This document shows positions 8,273 through 16,990 of a stretch of DNA of 64,000 nt, piece after piece. Both the position numbers and the translations under genes were made by a program. Each line of letters begins with the position of its first letter. Position 1 is the stretch's first letter. This DNA is from Cytobacillus purgationiresistens. GTDB lineage: Bacteria; Bacillota; Bacilli; Bacillales; Cytobacillaceae. The notes under the pieces were generated by a model. That model did not search any database. It had not been told where the DNA came from and saw nothing but the letters and a program-made list of their open reading frames with translations. The stretch covers positions 204,984 through 268,983 of the forward strand of contig NZ_JAUSUB010000005.1 of the NCBI RefSeq assembly GCF_030813235.1, written 5' to 3'.

Positions 8273-9457
8273 TTAGGTAAACAACCCTACCATTGTTGCC
8301 GACAATACCGAAGCAAGTGTTGCAGCCAGTAGCAATTTTAATCCGAAGCCTGCAACTATTGAAGCCTTTTCTCCATTAATAGCTTGGATTGATCCGGTAA
8401 TTATTCCAATAGAACTAAAGTTAGCAAATGATACTAAAAATGTTGAGATCACGGCTACAGTTTTCGCTGTTAGATCCGGAATCAACGGCTGGAATTGAAG
8501 CATAGCAACGAATTCATTCGTTGCTAATTTTGTACCCATTATTGAACCTGCAGTTACGATTTCACTTGCTGGTATACCCATTACCCACGCAACTGGTGCA
8601 AACACATACCCTAACATCGTTGTTAGATCCATACCGAATACTCCACTAAAAATCCCGTTAAGAAGTGACATAAGAGCAATATAGGCAACTAACATAGCAG
8701 CTACAATTAAAGCAACTTTACCTCCATCAAGTGCACCATTTGAAATGGCTTCAAAAACAGATTTAGTTTCAGATACTGCCTTAATGTTAATTAGTTCATC
8801 CTCATCAGGTTTAATCGGAGCAATTAAAGTGGCCAAAATCAAAGCTGATAATGCATTCAGAATCATGGCTACTAAAACGTATTCAGAAGGAATCATTGTC
8901 ATGTATGCACCCATGATACCAGCTGAAACACTTGCCATAGCGGATGTTGTGATAATAAATAGTTTGTTTTCATTCATTTTTTCTAGATGTGATTTAATAG
9001 CTAATATCGATTCGCTCTGACCAAAGAAAATAGAGTTTACTGAGTTGAATGTCACAACTTTTGACAAGCCAGTGATTTTAGCTAATGTTCCACCAACATA
9101 TTTAATCGCAAGTGGTAAAACTTTAATATGTGTAAGAATAGATAATAGTGCTGACGTAAAAATAATCAGCATCAATACATTAATAAAAAATACGGAAACA
9201 CCTTCCGGAACAAGGCCACCCAATATGAAATCGATACCATCATACCCATAATTCAATACTGTTGCGACTAGATTTGAGATAGTTTCTACTATCTTCAAGC
9301 CTAAGGTAGTTTTAAACATAAATAATGTTATTAGGATTTGTAGCACAATCATAACGATAATTGCCCTGTAATTAATGTTCTTTCTGTCATTGGACAGTAA
9401 GAATCCGAGACCCAGGACTAGCAAGATTCCTAAAATACCTGTAAAAATACTTATCAT
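8273..9457 (-). CDS. nupC: concentrative nucleoside transporter (CNT/NupC family)
   Basis: 394 residues, the usual length of bacterial NupC, with about ten hydrophobic segments. The family core NSVNSIFFGQSESILAIKSHL and the later GSIMGTKLATNEFVAMLQF, with its cation and nucleoside-binding NEF, are both present. It imports nucleosides by proton or sodium symport across the cytoplasmic membrane. AAAGGAGA precedes the ATG. It stands alone: the regions on both sides hold only relics, so any partner such as a nucleoside hydrolase or phosphorylase may have been lost. The symbol is given at family level. Confidence 0.9.
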   Translation of the reverse strand: MISIFTGILGILLVLGLGFLLSNDRKNINYRAIIVMIVLQILITLFMFKTTLGLKIVETISNLVATVLNYGYDGIDFILGGLVPEGVSVFFINVLMLIIFTSALLSILTHIKVLPLAIKYVGGTLAKITGLSKVVTFNSVNSIFFGQSESILAIKSHLEKMNENKLFIITTSAMASVSAGIMGAYMTMIPSEYVLVAMILNALSALILATLIAPIKPDEDELINIKAVSETKSVFEAISNGALDGGKVALIVAAMLVAYIALMSLLNGIFSGVFGMDLTTMLGYVFAPVAWVMGIPASEIVTAGSIMGTKLATNEFVAMLQFQPLIPDLTAKTVAVISTFLVSFANFSSIGIITGSIQAINGEKASIVAGFGLKLLLAATLASVLSATMVGLFT

Positions 9458-9537
9458 CTTTGTTTCTCCTTTTTGTTTGATATGTCAAAAATGCAATTAA
9501 GCAGTTAACTCTAGAAAGTCAACCGCTTAAGGAGTGT

Positions 9538-9655
9538 TTATTTCTCTCTGGCTTCTACTATACGTAGGCCATCACAATTAAGAAATTCATGCGGGAGAGT
9601 ATCGCCTTTCCAATTAGGAAATAAAACGATACTAGTTTTCTGATTTACTGTGTCA
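9538..9655 (-). pseudogene. unidentified coding remnant
   Basis: A minus-strand frame ending at the stop 9538-9540 reads TSIVLFPNWKGDTLPHEF and LNCDGLRIVEAREK. Codon use looks coding but there is no start, and a stop lies just upstream. I do not recognise the family. It lies between nupC and a papain-like amidase relic in a stretch of decayed DNA. Confidence 0.4.
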
Positions 9656-9697
9656 ATAGGCTATGTGCAAATGAATAATTTTTTCAGTTTGAGGTTT

Positions 9698-10037
9698 TTA
9701 AAGTGCTTTTCCTTTAGTAAACAAACTCTTTAGTAGTATTGACAACAACAAGGGCAAACCATACCGATTACCTGCAATGTCATGTGCTAAAGAAGAAAGT
9801 ACAATTTGTCTTATTTGTGTTTTCGTGAGCTTTTCCTTTCTTCTTAATACAACATCATCAAATTCAAGATCTTGGTAACTTTTTTTTCGTAACCGTTACA
9901 CGAGTATTCCAATAGATCTTCAGACTATGTCCCCATCTACTTAAAAAGCAGCCTGTGTTCACTTCGATCATTACTTTCTGAATGAGATTAGAGATAAGTA
10001 AGTTGCCACTAACTAAGATCATGTCACCGATGCGCAT
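9698..10037 (-). pseudogene. relic of a YiiX/YebB-like permuted papain-type amidase
   Basis: An ATG at 10037 with GGAGG upstream gives MRIGDMILVSGNLLISNLIQKV and then WGHSLKIYWNTR. This resembles the start of NlpC/P60-related permuted papain-like enzymes (GD-x-I-VSG...LIQKVT...SHVALY). After a frame change the next segment reads FDDVVLRRKEKLTKTQIRQ, IVLSSLAHDIAGNRYGLPLL and ends at 9698. The two halves together cover about 110 codons with at least one frameshift, and the catalytic Cys/His layout is not intact. Family assignment is moderate. Confidence 0.5.
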
Positions 10038-10063
10038 ATGATCAACCTCCTTTCTTAAAAAGA

Positions 10064-10086
10064 GGAGCCTCTAAATGAGAGGCTCC
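10064..10086 (-). terminator. rho-independent terminator (minus strand)
   Basis: Nine-base perfect arms GGAGCCTCT and AGAGGCTCC with a 5-nt loop, followed on the minus strand by TCTTTTT. The stretch between this hairpin and 10296 holds a 20-codon open segment (VIGREVIETKIVSK at its end) without a start codon, and nothing else that I recognise. Confidence 0.7.
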
Positions 10087-10296
10087 AAAAAAAAGAGAGA
10101 AAGAGAAATAATATACACATAGAGGGTACATATTGTATGATGAACGCTAAACTACATTTATAGTCAGTTAGTTATTTACTCACAATCTTTGTTTCTATCA
10201 CTTCTCGACCGATTACCGCTTTGATTAGAACATTAACTTTGTTCCTTTTTATAAATGATCATCTCGAGCAATTAGGTGTTAAAGCAAAGAGAAAAT

Positions 10297-10326
10297 GGTC
10301 GCCTGCATCATTTAGAACAGGCGACC
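10297..10326 (-). terminator. terminator of the MutS2-like gene
   Basis: Perfect nine-base arms GGTCGCCTG and CAGGCGACC with a 12-nt loop, starting 6 bp past the MutS2-like stop. On the minus strand it is followed by ATTTTCTCTTT. Confidence 0.75.
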
Positions 10327-10332
10327 ACCTTT

Positions 10333-12264
10333 TTAATCTTCGCTGCTTAACCAGGTATTATCAACATGCTTCCTTTGCTGTTGATTGTTTAGTTTCCGAT
10401 ATTCTTTCGATTTAAACACAATATCAAAGTCATAGTCCTCTGGATATAATTCTTCTTTTTTAATATACAACTTCAGCCGTTTATGATTGATTGACTTTTT
10501 CTCACTTTTAACCTGAACGATATAATTCCCACTGGTGTCTGGACCCTTATATACAATGCCGCTTTCGTTTGATTCCGTTACAATCACATGATCACCTTGC
10601 TCGTATTGTAGTACACCTGACTGAGCAGGTATAACCGTTTTTCTTTTTCGGGCATATTTGTTTACCGTCACCTGTTTTTCATACTTCGGGGCCATCAATT
10701 GTGACGACTCAATGCTTTCACTGTATGGGATCTCTTCCTTATAGGTAATTTCGTGTGCTTTTTCAATTAACTTCGGATGCATCCCAAGCTTTATTGCTAT
10801 TGCAAATGCCTGACTGCTTCCACTTTGGCCAAACACAAGTTTGTAGGTTGGCTGAAGTGAATCAATATCAAATTCCATTGTTGCATTTAGAAAGCCTTCT
10901 GTTTGATCTGCAAATTCCTTCATTTCACTATAATGAGTGGTTGCAAAGATGGTCGCTCCTTTTAGAAATAGCTGCTCTAATATCACAATCGCTAATGCCA
11001 TACCTTCACCTGGATCTGTTCCTGAACCTAATTCATCTATGAGTACAAGAGAGCGGTCATTTGTAACACGTAAAATCTCAATAATATTGACGAGCCTTGA
11101 ACTAAAGGTGCTTAAATTTTCTTCAATGCTTTGTCCGTCACCGATATCAAGGAATATATGCTGAAAAATAGCCAAATTGCTTCCTTCCGCTGCAGGAATA
11201 GGAAGTCCGGACTGCGCCATCACGGTAAGTAATCCAACCGTTTTTAAAGTAACCGTTTTACCGCCTGTATTTGGTCCAGTAATCACTAATGCACGTTGTT
11301 CATCTCCAAATGTGATCGATAACGGGACAGCCTTTTCTCCTAACATTGGATGACGCGCTTCACGTAAATCAATATAATAATCTTCGTTTAATACTGGAAT
11401 ACTCGCATTAGTTGCTCTGCTATAAGCCGCTTTGGCAAATAAGACATCATAATGATGGAAGGTTTCCATTGCTATTGCGATGGTTTGCTCTGCAGCTAAA
11501 AGCTCCTCCGTTAATCCATAAAGAATTCGTTCTACTTCTTGTTCTTCACTGATTTTCAATAGCTCTATCTCACTTTGAATGGCTTGCAGTTCTGCCGGTT
11601 CAACAAAAAGAGTAGCACCAGATGCAGAAGTATCTAAGACTGAGCCTTGTACTTTGCTGCGGTATTCTCTTTTCACTGCCAGTACAAACCTGCCACCTCT
11701 TTCAGATACAACTGTTTCTTGCAGCATATTGCTGTATCGCTTTGATTTTACTAGATGTTGTGCTTTATCCTTCAGTTTATCTAACAATAAGGATAATTGT
11801 CTACGCATATAGGCAAGATTACTTGAAGCATGATCATCGACTCTGCCATTACGGATGGCTGCACTGATATTTGTTTCAATAACGCTCATGTCTCCGATAG
11901 ATTCGGCATATAGGCTCACGTTGGGAGCCGCATATCTTTTATCTCTCATGTATTGTTTCAGTTTTAAACAGTGCTGTAGAAAAGACATGACATACATAAA
12001 TTGGTCAGCGCGTATATACATGCCTTTCTTCGCCTGTTTAATCAAAAAATCCATGTCATCTAGTGTATGAATCGGTACACTGCTGCTGATTTTATGGATT
12101 TCAATAGCTTCCTCTACTTCTCTAAGCAGGGTTTCTATTTTCTTTTTTTCCTGTATAGGCCGGAGTTCTCTAATCGTACTTTTCCCTTTTGTGGTTTTTG
12201 CATATTCGGCAATATGCTCCAAAATCGTTTGAAATCCTAATACATCAATCGTTTGTTGATTCAT
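10333..12264 (-). CDS. MutS2-family DNA-binding ATPase lacking the Smr domain
   Basis: 643 residues from ATG 12264, which has GGGAGG 8 bp upstream; an ATG nine codons earlier lacks a site. N-terminal MutS core and lever helices occupy about 1-280. The Walker A loop GPNTGGKTVTLKT is near 320, and Walker B LVLIDELGSGTDPGEG and the composite-site ATTHYSEM follow. The C-terminus has a KOW-like GDHVIVTESNESGIV strand segment and ends without the LDLRG-containing Smr nuclease domain of the usual 780-residue MutS2. It is probably a paralogue acting in recombination control or ribosome rescue; the function of this short form is not known to me. Confidence 0.88.
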   Translation of the reverse strand: MNQQTIDVLGFQTILEHIAEYAKTTKGKSTIRELRPIQEKKKIETLLREVEEAIEIHKISSSVPIHTLDDMDFLIKQAKKGMYIRADQFMYVMSFLQHCLKLKQYMRDKRYAAPNVSLYAESIGDMSVIETNISAAIRNGRVDDHASSNLAYMRRQLSLLLDKLKDKAQHLVKSKRYSNMLQETVVSERGGRFVLAVKREYRSKVQGSVLDTSASGATLFVEPAELQAIQSEIELLKISEEQEVERILYGLTEELLAAEQTIAIAMETFHHYDVLFAKAAYSRATNASIPVLNEDYYIDLREARHPMLGEKAVPLSITFGDEQRALVITGPNTGGKTVTLKTVGLLTVMAQSGLPIPAAEGSNLAIFQHIFLDIGDGQSIEENLSTFSSRLVNIIEILRVTNDRSLVLIDELGSGTDPGEGMALAIVILEQLFLKGATIFATTHYSEMKEFADQTEGFLNATMEFDIDSLQPTYKLVFGQSGSSQAFAIAIKLGMHPKLIEKAHEITYKEEIPYSESIESSQLMAPKYEKQVTVNKYARKRKTVIPAQSGVLQYEQGDHVIVTESNESGIVYKGPDTSGNYIVQVKSEKKSINHKRLKLYIKKEELYPEDYDFDIVFKSKEYRKLNNQQQRKHVDNTWLSSED

Positions 12265-12313
12265 CTCATAATCCTCCCTATAATCATCCATTTATATTTC
12301 CCCACAAAAAAAA

Positions 12314-12340
12314 CCGTCATGAACAAAGCGCTCATGACGG
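12314..12340 (-). terminator. rho-independent terminator upstream of the MutS2-like gene
   Basis: Arms CCGTCATGA and TCATGACGG with a 9-nt loop, followed on the minus strand by eight T residues. It separates the transposase relic from the MutS2-like gene. Confidence 0.75.
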
Positions 12341-12404
12341 TAAGAAGATTAATATTAACTGTAATTTGCATACGTAAAAAAACGAATAATCCGTATTTAA
12401 ACAC

Positions 12405-12595
12405 AAAAAAGCTATGACAAAACATGTCATAGCGGGACAGTCAATCTTCTATGCTATGATGCGTGTTCTTAACAATTCTTGAAAATGCACACAACAAATT
12501 CACCAGCGTAGCTGCTGGTTTTTTGCAAATTCAAGACCGTATCCAATTGACGGTTAGTTAAGAACATTCACACTCATAAAACAATCTCCTTTTTC
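12405..12595 (-). mobile_element. reduced transposase-gene relic with start, tail and terminator
   Basis: On the minus strand AAAAGGAGA precedes ATG 12577, which opens only MSVNVLN and a stop. About 60 bp later another frame reads KKPAATLVNLLCAFSRIVK and NTHHSIED and stops at 12441. I recall this as a conserved tail of Bacillus IS transposases, but cannot name the family with certainty. A terminator (12411-12433) follows directly. Nested inverted repeats are also present: GTTCTTAAC with GTTAAGAAC, TTCTTGAA with TTCAAGA, and CCAGC with GCTGG. The RNA could therefore fold as a branched structure. I prefer a decayed IS end, but a structured RNA is possible. Confidence 0.5.
12411..12433 (-). terminator. 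terminator of the transposase relic
   Basis: Perfect nine-base arms GCTATGACA and TGTCATAGC, 5-nt loop, followed on the minus strand by TTTTTTGTGTTT. Confidence 0.8.
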
Positions 12596-12646
12596 GTGCA
12601 AAAATATATACTACTTGACAATAATATGTTTTCTAAAGAATGTCAA

Positions 12647-13423
12647 CTACTTGATTAGCCAGCCCCCATCAACTAGGAGGTCAGTACCTGTTACATAAGA
12701 AGCATCCTCTGAAGCTAGAAAAGCAATAACATTCGCGATTTCCTCTGGCTTTGCAATTCGACCGAGCGCAGTTTTCCTCTGTATGGTCTTTACAAATTTC
12801 TCGTTTTCCAGACTATTTTCAATTAGCGGTGTTTCAACGAAACCTGGTGAAACAGAATTTGCTCGGATTCCATGGGGAGCAAATTCAAGAGCAAGCGCCT
12901 TGGTAAAGCTTATTACACCTGCTTTTGATGTACTGTAAGGAACAAATCGTGCACCTGCTTTATAACCGGAAAGTGAAGCCACATTCACGACTGCCCGATT
13001 TTGCTGAGAGTGGTCATTCCCAGCCCCTGCAACCATTATTTTACCTAGCTTTTGTGTGATTAAGAAGATGCTCTTCAGATTGATATTTTGCGCGTAGTCC
13101 CAGATATCTTCAGTTGTTTCCAATATGGTCCCATCAGCATTGCCACCAGCATTATTTATAAGAATATGAAGATCACCAAACTGTTCTTGTACGTAATCTG
13201 CAAGCTCTTGTATATCTTCCACATCAGTTACATCAACTGTAAACACTTCAGCTCTCGGAACTTTTCCAGTTTGGTTGATCTGATTTGCAACAGCATCTAA
13301 TTTCGACCTAGTGCGACCTGTTAAAATAACCTTGGCCCCTTCATTTGCTAACCGTATCGCTGTTTCCTTGCCTATCCCGCTGCCAGCTCCTGTAATCAGC
13401 GCAATACTCTCTTTAAAGCGCAT
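12647..13423 (-). CDS. SDR-family oxidoreductase
   Basis: 258 residues. TGAGSGIG at 12-19, NNAGG near 93 and catalytic YSTSK near 163 mark a classical NAD(P)-dependent short-chain dehydrogenase; the C-terminus ends in TGTDLLVDGGWLIK as in glucose 1-dehydrogenase-like members. AAGGGGGAA precedes the ATG. It lies downstream of a decayed phosphotriesterase gene and an acyl-CoA ligase, all on the minus strand with short gaps, so the three were probably one operon reading 15465 to 12647. The hydroxyl substrate is unknown. Confidence 0.88.
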   Translation of the reverse strand: MRFKESIALITGAGSGIGKETAIRLANEGAKVILTGRTRSKLDAVANQINQTGKVPRAEVFTVDVTDVEDIQELADYVQEQFGDLHILINNAGGNADGTILETTEDIWDYAQNINLKSIFLITQKLGKIMVAGAGNDHSQQNRAVVNVASLSGYKAGARFVPYSTSKAGVISFTKALALEFAPHGIRANSVSPGFVETPLIENSLENEKFVKTIQRKTALGRIAKPEEIANVIAFLASEDASYVTGTDLLVDGGWLIK

Positions 13424-13447
13424 ATAATTCCCCCTTAGTATGTGCTG

Positions 13448-13924
13448 CTAATTAAACCATTTCGTTGGATTATTTATCGGCATTGTCTCAATGTCCTTTT
13501 CAATTGCGCCTCTCTCATACCAATCCGGTATGATCTCTTCAAAAGTATATGTCATCGACCATTTGGGTAATACTTTTTTTACATCTTCGTCATCATGCCA
13601 ATCAGAAGAGAAACAATAATCTTGAGATAGGAGCATCTGATTAGCGTAGCCTCTGGTAACAAGTTCATGAATGGTTGCTGACCTCGCATTTGTATTCATG
13701 ATATGATCGAGACCATACCGACCCATTCCAATGAATGCCCCTCTATCCAATACTTTTAAAATCATTCACTTGGTCGATTGCATTTTAAAGTTCTTTCTCT
13801 TCCTTATACAAATGCGGGAATTGGATGAATACCGACTCAGAACGAATGCGTAGATGTTCATGAATGAGCATTTTTCCAAGCTGTGAATGGTCAATTTTTC
13901 CCACTACGGTTTGAAAGGGCTCAT
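13448..13924 (-). pseudogene. phosphotriesterase-family hydrolase relic with the middle deleted
   Basis: Starting near ATG 13924 (GAGGAGG upstream) the reading gives FQTVVGKIDHSQLGKMLIHE and HLRIRSESV, the N-terminal HEH metal motif region of phosphotriesterase-like lactonases, with a frame change at the start and an in-frame TAA. About 200 codons are then absent. The 105-codon open tail begins FIGMGRYGLDHIMNTNARSA, TIHELVTRGYANQMLLSQDY, and ends PKWSMTYTFEEIIPDWYERG and NPTKWF, the family C-terminus. The gene cannot make an active enzyme. It lies 12 bp after the ligase stop. Confidence 0.82.
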
Positions 13925-13935
13925 TGCTTACCTCC

Positions 13936-15465
13936 TCATTTCATTATGGTTTCTTGATATTTTTCTCGAAGTTGATATTTTAATATTTTTCCTGATGTAT
14001 TTCGAGGCAGCTGATCTATTTCATAAAAAGCCCTAGGAATCTTATAGCCTGCCAAATCTTCACGGCAAAACTGCTGAAGCGCATCAATATTAATCGATCT
14101 ACCCTCTTTTGCTACAACAACTGCAGCTACTGTTTCTCCCCACATTTCATGAGGAATGCCAATCACTGCTGCTTCCAATATATCTGGATGTTTATAAAGC
14201 ACATGCTCGACCTCTGTTGAATATACATTTTCGCCACCAGATATAATCATATCCTTCTTACGGTCGACTAGTGTGATAAATCCATCCCCATCCTTTGTAG
14301 CTAAATCGCCAGTATACAGCCAGCCATTTCTTAAAGCTTCACTCGTTTCTTCAGGATTTTTATAATAGCCTTTCATGACTGATTCACTTTTTAAAATAAA
14401 CTCACCAACTTCTCCCGGCTGAACATCTTCTCCATTATCATTGACAACCTTAGCATCATTTCGATAATCTGCTCTGCCCGATGCTCCCAGGTTTGTTTTG
14501 TGGTACTCCGGTAATAAAAAGACACCACCTGGCCCCCCTTCTGTCTGGCCGCACATATTGAAAAATTGATCCGTTCCAAACATATCCATTGCCTGGGTCA
14601 ATACTGAAATTGGCATTGGCGCTGCACCATACCCGCAACGAAGTACACTCGACAAATCATATTGATTCCTATTTGGCACTTGTAATAAGAAGTTATACAT
14701 TGTTGGAACTGCAAAGAACAAACTGATCTTATACTCTTCAATATCCTTTAACGTTTGCATCGGGTTAAAATCCTGACGAATGACATTTGTGCAGCCCAGC
14801 ATTGTTCCAGTCACAAGAAATAAATTTAATTGCGCACAATGGAAAAGTGGCGCCAAGTGAATGAGATTATCTTCCGATCCCATTTTAAACATAATAGTCG
14901 TTCCAAGTGCGACATGAAGAACTCGGTGATGGTCCAATAAAACCCCTTTAGGCTTGCCCGTGGTTCCCGAAGTGTACATGATCTCTGCATCATCAGACTC
15001 AAAAACTTCGATATTTGGATTCTCTTTATTTCTGCTTACAAATTCACTTAGCAGCTTTTGATTCACGCTTTTAGCTCGGCCGGAAACAATTTGCAGCTTA
15101 ACCTGCTGGTTTCCTCCAACTGCCTTATGCACTGTTTCAGAAAGGTCACTGTCCGCAAAAACAAGGATAGAATCGGAATGACTGATAATATAGCCCGCCT
15201 CTTTAGAAGTTAAACGAAAGTTGACAGGTACAGCAATAGCACCTGCTTTTAAAGTCGCATAAAAAACAAATGCGAATTCTGCAGAGTTTTTCATCATTAT
15301 CGCGATTTTATCTCCCTTTTTTACTCCATAAGCGACAAGTGCATTGGCTATTTGATTCACTTCTTCATTGTATTGTTTATACGTATAAACTTTATATTGG
15401 TAAACGATTGCTGCTTTTCCTGCATTATTGCGGGCATTTCTTTCAAGTCCTTGAATGAGATTCAT
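13936..15465 (-). CDS. acyl-CoA ligase (AMP-forming)
   Basis: 509 residues from ATG 15465, since GGAGG sits 6 bp before it and directly abuts the earlier ATG. ANL motifs: MYTSGTTGKPKGVLL near 170, the acceptor-binding FFAVPTMYNFLLQ, GQTEGG, YTGDLATKDGDGFITLVDRKKDMI and the terminal LPRNTSGKILKYQL with its catalytic lysine. It converts a fatty or other carboxylic acid to the CoA ester. It heads a minus-strand unit with the decayed phosphotriesterase and the SDR. A perfect cre sequence lies about 186 bp upstream, so glucose repression through CcpA is likely. Substrate unknown. Confidence 0.92.
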   Translation of the reverse strand: MNLIQGLERNARNNAGKAAIVYQYKVYTYKQYNEEVNQIANALVAYGVKKGDKIAIMMKNSAEFAFVFYATLKAGAIAVPVNFRLTSKEAGYIISHSDSILVFADSDLSETVHKAVGGNQQVKLQIVSGRAKSVNQKLLSEFVSRNKENPNIEVFESDDAEIMYTSGTTGKPKGVLLDHHRVLHVALGTTIMFKMGSEDNLIHLAPLFHCAQLNLFLVTGTMLGCTNVIRQDFNPMQTLKDIEEYKISLFFAVPTMYNFLLQVPNRNQYDLSSVLRCGYGAAPMPISVLTQAMDMFGTDQFFNMCGQTEGGPGGVFLLPEYHKTNLGASGRADYRNDAKVVNDNGEDVQPGEVGEFILKSESVMKGYYKNPEETSEALRNGWLYTGDLATKDGDGFITLVDRKKDMIISGGENVYSTEVEHVLYKHPDILEAAVIGIPHEMWGETVAAVVVAKEGRSINIDALQQFCREDLAGYKIPRAFYEIDQLPRNTSGKILKYQLREKYQETIMK

Positions 15466-15650
15466 TGCCATCCTCCTAAAATACTATTTTATTTATTTAG
15501 AAAGTAAACAACTAAGAATTGAATTTGACAGAGTGAAGTACGAAAGTAATATTATCATGAGGAAACCATATATTATGATTTGAGAAGCAGGAAATCAATG
15601 TAATTATTTCAACCGATATTAGCGTCTGCACATTTTTCTTTTAAGTGATT

Positions 15651-15664
15651 TGATAACGTTTTCA
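15651..15664 (-). promoter_or_regulatory. catabolite-responsive element (cre box)
   Basis: On the minus strand the sequence is TGAAAACGTTATCA, which fits the CcpA consensus TGWAANCGNTNWCA at every position. It lies about 186 bp upstream of the acyl-CoA ligase start, in a gap without genes (15466-15853). Confidence 0.65.
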
Positions 15665-15749
15665 TTTATCTAAATATTATCAATTTTTAGATAATATTAC
15701 AATGAATTCATTTTTTCTTTATCATTTATTTAAGGTATTCCTGTACAAA

Positions 15750-15778
15750 AAGGACACTTCAATTTATTAAGTGTCCTT
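15750..15778 (-). terminator. terminator of the HTH / membrane protein pair
   Basis: Ten-base arms AAGGACACTT and AAGTGTCCTT with a 9-nt loop and TTTTG after it on the minus strand, 75 bp past the stop of the membrane protein gene. Confidence 0.75.
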
Positions 15779-15853
15779 GAGCATCTATTATCTATTTTTA
15801 TGAAAGTTCATATAAATATAATGAAATTAAATAAACCGTTAGCAACATGAAGT

Positions 15854-16624
15854 TCATTCATTATTGATACATGAAAACTTAGTTAATGAAAAAAATCCAT
15901 CATTTTCCATTACAACAACTTTCCCCTCATCCATACATTGCTCTGCCTTAATCATTATCGATTTATGATTACTATTTATTTGGATTAATCTTATAACTGC
16001 AAATGTAATAGCAATAATAACGATTGATGAAATAATCATTTTTAAAGTGCGATTCATCTTTAATCTCTTCTGCTTTTTCTCTTCATTTGAAATTGGTTGA
16101 TGAGAATTATAAGATCCATCTAGATACTTATTTATTTCAAGATAAAGCAAAAGATTATGAATAACCATTATTAGCAGGATGAGTACGATAAACACATAAC
16201 GGTTAAAGGGAAAAGCGAATAAAAAAACTAATAATGGCAATACGCTTGTAAAAAACACATACACTTTTTTCGTAGCATTTTGTGTCACTTGTCTCAACAT
16301 TTCATCGTCATCTATCAGCTCACCAGGATTGATAAGGGTTACACCATTTACCCTATGTGATGGATTTAGTTTGTTATGCTGCTTAATTTTAATTGAATAA
16401 GCTATAAAAAAAACGATGATTAATATCACACCGATGATGATTGAAATGGTTGCTGGAACTGGCCATTGAACAACTACCTCGTTTTCGACAATACTAAAAA
16501 CACCCTCAAAATCATCAAACATTAAATCAACATAATGTACTATACCGTAAAACCAGATTAATAGAATCATACATAAAACAATATTCCATAATGGCATTTG
16601 GACACGGAAATCACTTTTATTCAT
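15854..16624 (-). CDS. uncharacterised membrane protein partnered with an HTH regulator
   Basis: 256 residues from ATG 16624, which has GGAGG 6 bp upstream; the ATG two codons earlier abuts the site. Hydrophobic segments lie near residues 14-35, 60-80, 125-143, 145-162 and 195-212, so five membrane spans are likely, with a short C-terminal extracytoplasmic domain containing two cysteines (AEQCMDEGK and KFSCINNE). I do not recognise a named family. It overlaps the upstream Xre gene by 8 bp, so translation is coupled. Small Xre regulator plus membrane protein pairs are common in Bacillus and often self-regulate. A sensor or immunity role is only a guess. Confidence 0.75.
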   Translation of the reverse strand: MNKSDFRVQMPLWNIVLCMILLIWFYGIVHYVDLMFDDFEGVFSIVENEVVVQWPVPATISIIIGVILIIVFFIAYSIKIKQHNKLNPSHRVNGVTLINPGELIDDDEMLRQVTQNATKKVYVFFTSVLPLLVFLFAFPFNRYVFIVLILLIMVIHNLLLYLEINKYLDGSYNSHQPISNEEKKQKRLKMNRTLKMIISSIVIIAITFAVIRLIQINSNHKSIMIKAEQCMDEGKVVVMENDGFFSLTKFSCINNE

Positions 16625-16829
16625 TTTCATCCTCCCCTTCTAACCAAAATAATTCATCTACAGGAATATGCAAATGCTTGGCTATACGTAAAGATAATGC
16701 AATAGATGGTGAAAATTCCCCCTTCTCAATAAAACCAATGGTCTGCCTTGTTACTCCTACTCTCTGCGCAATATCTGTTTGGGAAAATCCATGCCTGGCT
16801 CTCAATTCTTTTACTCGATTACAAAGCAT
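16617..16829 (-). CDS. small Xre/Cro-type HTH transcriptional regulator
   Basis: 70 residues from ATG 16829, which has GGAGC 7 bp upstream; an in-frame ATG 84 bp earlier would extend into the promoter. The HTH_3 domain fills the protein: RVKELRARHGFSQTDIAQRV then TRQTIGFIEKGEFSPSIALS and LHIPVDELFW. This is the YozG/Cro-like form found next to DUF membrane proteins. It reads into the membrane protein gene with an 8-bp overlap. It probably represses its own operon from the -35/-10 region just upstream. Confidence 0.88.
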   Translation of the reverse strand: MLCNRVKELRARHGFSQTDIAQRVGVTRQTIGFIEKGEFSPSIALSLRIAKHLHIPVDELFWLEGEDENE

Positions 16830-16871
16830 TAGGTGCTCCTTCCAAGAAATGATGTGAATTATTATATACAT

Positions 16872-16900
16872 AATGTAAAGTATTATTAACATCAAGTCAA
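16872..16900 (-). promoter_or_regulatory. sigma-A-type promoter of the HTH / membrane operon
   Basis: On the minus strand TTGACT is followed after 17 bp by TACATT, and an AT-rich near-palindrome (ATTATGTATATAAT) covers the -10 and start region. It lies 43 bp before the HTH start codon. Confidence 0.55.
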
Positions 16901-16990
16901 TAATTATTTCCATTTCTAGAAATTATTTTATTAAATGAAACTTAATGCATCTTTAATACGTAGTGTGATTATACAAAGGAGGAATATTTG

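Noticed and set aside
10221..10415. plus-strand ORF over the MutS2 terminator
   Set aside because: It overlaps the MutS2-like 3' end and its terminator hairpin, has no ribosome site and looks random in composition.
12405..12595. known riboswitch or 6S-type RNA
   Set aside because: No consensus of a riboswitch class I know was found, no downstream gene is directly controlled, and the transposase-tail reading explains much of the sequence.
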